From Catenovulum adriaticum (GTDB lineage Bacteria; Pseudomonadota; Gammaproteobacteria; Enterobacterales; Alteromonadaceae): DNA of 64,000 nt. Each line of letters starts with the position of its first letter. Position 1 is the first letter of the stretch. The stretch covers positions 124,001 to 188,000 of the forward strand of contig NZ_CP109966.1 of the NCBI RefSeq assembly GCF_026725475.1, in the 5' to 3' direction. Positions 62,518 through 64,000 of this stretch are shown here, piece by piece. Below the pieces are notes generated by a model, which had not been told where the DNA came from, did no database searches, and worked only from the letters and a program-made list of their open reading frames with translations. The position numbers and the translations under genes were made by a program.

Positions 62518-63921
62518 GTGTTTAAGATTAAAAGTTTAATAGCTGCTGTAATGGCCGTTGGTTTATCTGCTTGTGGCCAACAAGCGGATATCACTCAGCA
62601 GGCATCTAATAAAGCAGAATCTGAAGAATTAGCTAAAAAACCGAATATATTGCTGATTTTATCAGACGATCATGCCTGGAATGATTATGGCTTTATGGGG
62701 CATGATATTGTTAAAACGCCATCATTAGATAAATTAGCACACCAAGGTGCAACTTTTAAACGAGCTTATGTACCTACCTCTTTGTGCCGCCCTTCTTTAG
62801 CGACGATTGCAACGGGTCTTTACGCGCATCAACACGGTATTACCGGCAATGATCCATCACGAGAACTACCAGGTGGAAAAAAAGGTGAGCTCTATCAGCA
62901 GCAAAGATCTGAAATTATTGCCAAAATTGATCAGGTAGCGACATTGGCCGATTTATTAAAACCCGAAGGTTATGTTTCGTTACAAACGGGTAAATGGTGG
63001 GAAGGAAGTTTTAGCCGAGGTGGATTTGACGAAGGCATGACTCGAGGCTTTCCAAAACCCGGTGGTCGCCATGGTGACGATGGTTTAAAAATAGGCCGTC
63101 AGGGTGTTGATAAAATTACCCAGTTTATTGACAAAGTATCGGCTCAAGATAAACCGTTTTTTGTCTGGTATGCGCCTTTTATGCCGCATTCACCTCATAC
63201 ACCGCCTGAAAGAATTTATAACAAATATAAAGATAAAGGTTTATCTGAGTCTGTTGCTAAATATTATGCAATGATTGAATGGTTTGATGAAACCAATGGC
63301 GAAATTTTTAACCATTTAGAAAAACGTGGTTTAAAAGAAGATACCTTAATTGTGTATGTATCTGATAATGGTTGGATTGCTAACCCGTCACAAACTGACC
63401 GTTTTTTACCTAAGTCTAAACAAAGCCCGAATGAAAGTGGGGTTCGCACGCCAATTATGTACTCATGGCCTGCTAAGATTGACCCGCAAATGCGCCCTGA
63501 ATTATCAAGCAGTATTGATATAGTGCCTACTATTTTAGGGGCTGCCGGTGTCGACGTACCAAAAGGTTTACCTGGCATTAATATGATTGAGCAACTCACA
63601 CAAGAAAAGCCAATTAAACGCGATACGATTTTTGGCGAAGGCTTTGCGCATGATATGGATGATATCAACGAGCCTGAATCAACGCTTTTATATCGCTGGG
63701 TGATTCATAAAAACTGGAAGTTAATTGTTAGCTACGATGGTAAAAATGTGAGTTATCAAAAATATCATGACCAATTAACTCAAAAACCTAGGTTATTTGA
63801 CTTAAGTAAAGATGAGCATGAGAAAAACAACTTGGCTGATCAGCATCCTGAAATAGTTGAAAAATTAAAGCAAAAATTAGTCCAGTGGTATCCACTTAAC
63901 AATAGAAAAATGGTGCTGTAA
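62518..63921 (+). CDS. S1-family sulfatase, lipoprotein
   Basis: 467 residues, GTG start, lipoprotein signal GLSAC (Cys19). The alkaline-phosphatase-type fold shows LILSDDHAWNDYGFMG (metal ligands Asp50, Asp51), SLCRPSLATIATGLYAHQHG (Cys90, to be converted to formylglycine), QTGKWWEGSF, FFVWYAPFMPHSPHTPP, IVYVSDNGW and a C-terminal SSSIDIVPTILGAAGV. The consensus C-x-P-S-R has Leu in place of Arg here, a variant seen in some S1 subfamilies. It should desulfate ulvan-derived oligosaccharides, judging from PL25 and rhamnosidase neighbours. An anaerobic- or aerobic-type maturase is not in the window. Confidence 0.9.
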   Translation: MFKIKSLIAAVMAVGLSACGQQADITQQASNKAESEELAKKPNILLILSDDHAWNDYGFMGHDIVKTPSLDKLAHQGATFKRAYVPTSLCRPSLATIATGLYAHQHGITGNDPSRELPGGKKGELYQQQRSEIIAKIDQVATLADLLKPEGYVSLQTGKWWEGSFSRGGFDEGMTRGFPKPGGRHGDDGLKIGRQGVDKITQFIDKVSAQDKPFFVWYAPFMPHSPHTPPERIYNKYKDKGLSESVAKYYAMIEWFDETNGEIFNHLEKRGLKEDTLIVYVSDNGWIANPSQTDRFLPKSKQSPNESGVRTPIMYSWPAKIDPQMRPELSSSIDIVPTILGAAGVDVPKGLPGINMIEQLTQEKPIKRDTIFGEGFAHDMDDINEPESTLLYRWVIHKNWKLIVSYDGKNVSYQKYHDQLTQKPRLFDLSKDEHEKNNLADQHPEIVEKLKQKLVQWYPLNNRKMVL

Positions 63922-63946
63922 GCACGACCAACCAGCATACACAATT

Positions 63947-63979
63947 AAAAAACCTTTAGCTTACCGTTAAAGGTTTTTT
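63947..63979 (+). terminator. Terminator after the sulfatase
   Basis: A perfect 12-bp stem, AAAAAACCTTTA with TAAAGGTTTTTT (63947-63958 and 63968-63979), a 9-nt loop and a T-run. It lies 25 bp after the stop codon. Confidence 0.9.
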
Positions 63980-64000
63980 CATATTTATCGCAAAGCGATA

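Noticed and set aside
58886..63921. PL25, Sel1 and sulfatase as one operon
   Set aside because: Strands alternate and strong terminators separate them; they share only a theme.

Overview
The window looks like part of a marine, polysaccharide-degrading gammaproteobacterium of the Alteromonadales (Catenovulum, Paraglaciecola or Pseudoalteromonas-like). This is inferred from the AT-rich DNA, the large TonB-dependent receptors paired with tryptophan-halogenase-like flavoproteins, the many lipoprotein glycan-active enzymes and the TRAP transporter. Genus cannot be fixed from sequence reading alone. No rRNA, tRNA or CRISPR array was seen.

Left part (1-25.6 kb): a glucuronoxylan utilisation locus. 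It holds the end of one GH115 alpha-glucuronidase, a DUF1593 lipoprotein, an SGNH esterase, an orphan solute-binding protein with a CBM lipoprotein, a complete GH115, two halogenase-type flavoproteins, a TonB-dependent receptor and a GH10 xylanase lipoprotein. A tight operon then follows: GH67 alpha-glucuronidase, GH43 lipoprotein, TRAP DctP-DctQ-DctM, D-mannonate dehydratase. The logic is endo-cleavage at the surface, uptake through the receptor, periplasmic removal of (methyl)glucuronic acid and xylose, import of the acid by TRAP, and entry into the hexuronate pathway through mannonate.

Middle part (25.8-42.7 kb): an ulvan-type locus. After an internally deleted IS3 come a GH78 alpha-L-rhamnosidase, a decayed sulfatase, a second TonB-dependent receptor, a hybrid histidine kinase and a small lipoprotein. 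Next are a BNR-propeller lyase (PL24/PL25 type) and two adjacent PL28-type lyases, one carrying three Ig-like repeats. The theme resumes at 58.9-63.9 kb with a PL25 ulvan lyase, a Sel1/TonB_C protein and an S1 sulfatase. Rhamnose, sulfate and uronic acid chemistry fit ulvan.

Between them (42.7-58.7 kb) is a mobile and decayed zone. A tyrosine recombinase of the integron-integrase type is broken by an intact IS407-like IS3 element (4-bp target duplication) and by an in-frame stop. A PhoX-like gene is broken twice. An intact sugar-oxidation cluster follows: ThuA-like and DUF6807 genes opposite an AraC regulator and a cytochrome c/NHL dehydrogenase. From 52.2 to 58.7 kb there is a relic of a cassette array: an IS1182 transposase with an internal deletion, a small membrane protein, a BrnTA toxin-antitoxin unit ending in a recognisable attC, two group II intron pieces (a 3' end before BrnTA and a 5' end starting exactly at the attC), IS66 and IS30 fragments, a Phd/ParE-type toxin-antitoxin pair and a truncated IS3. 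The integron integrase points away from the cassettes, as in a true integron, although 8 kb of other genes now lies between them.
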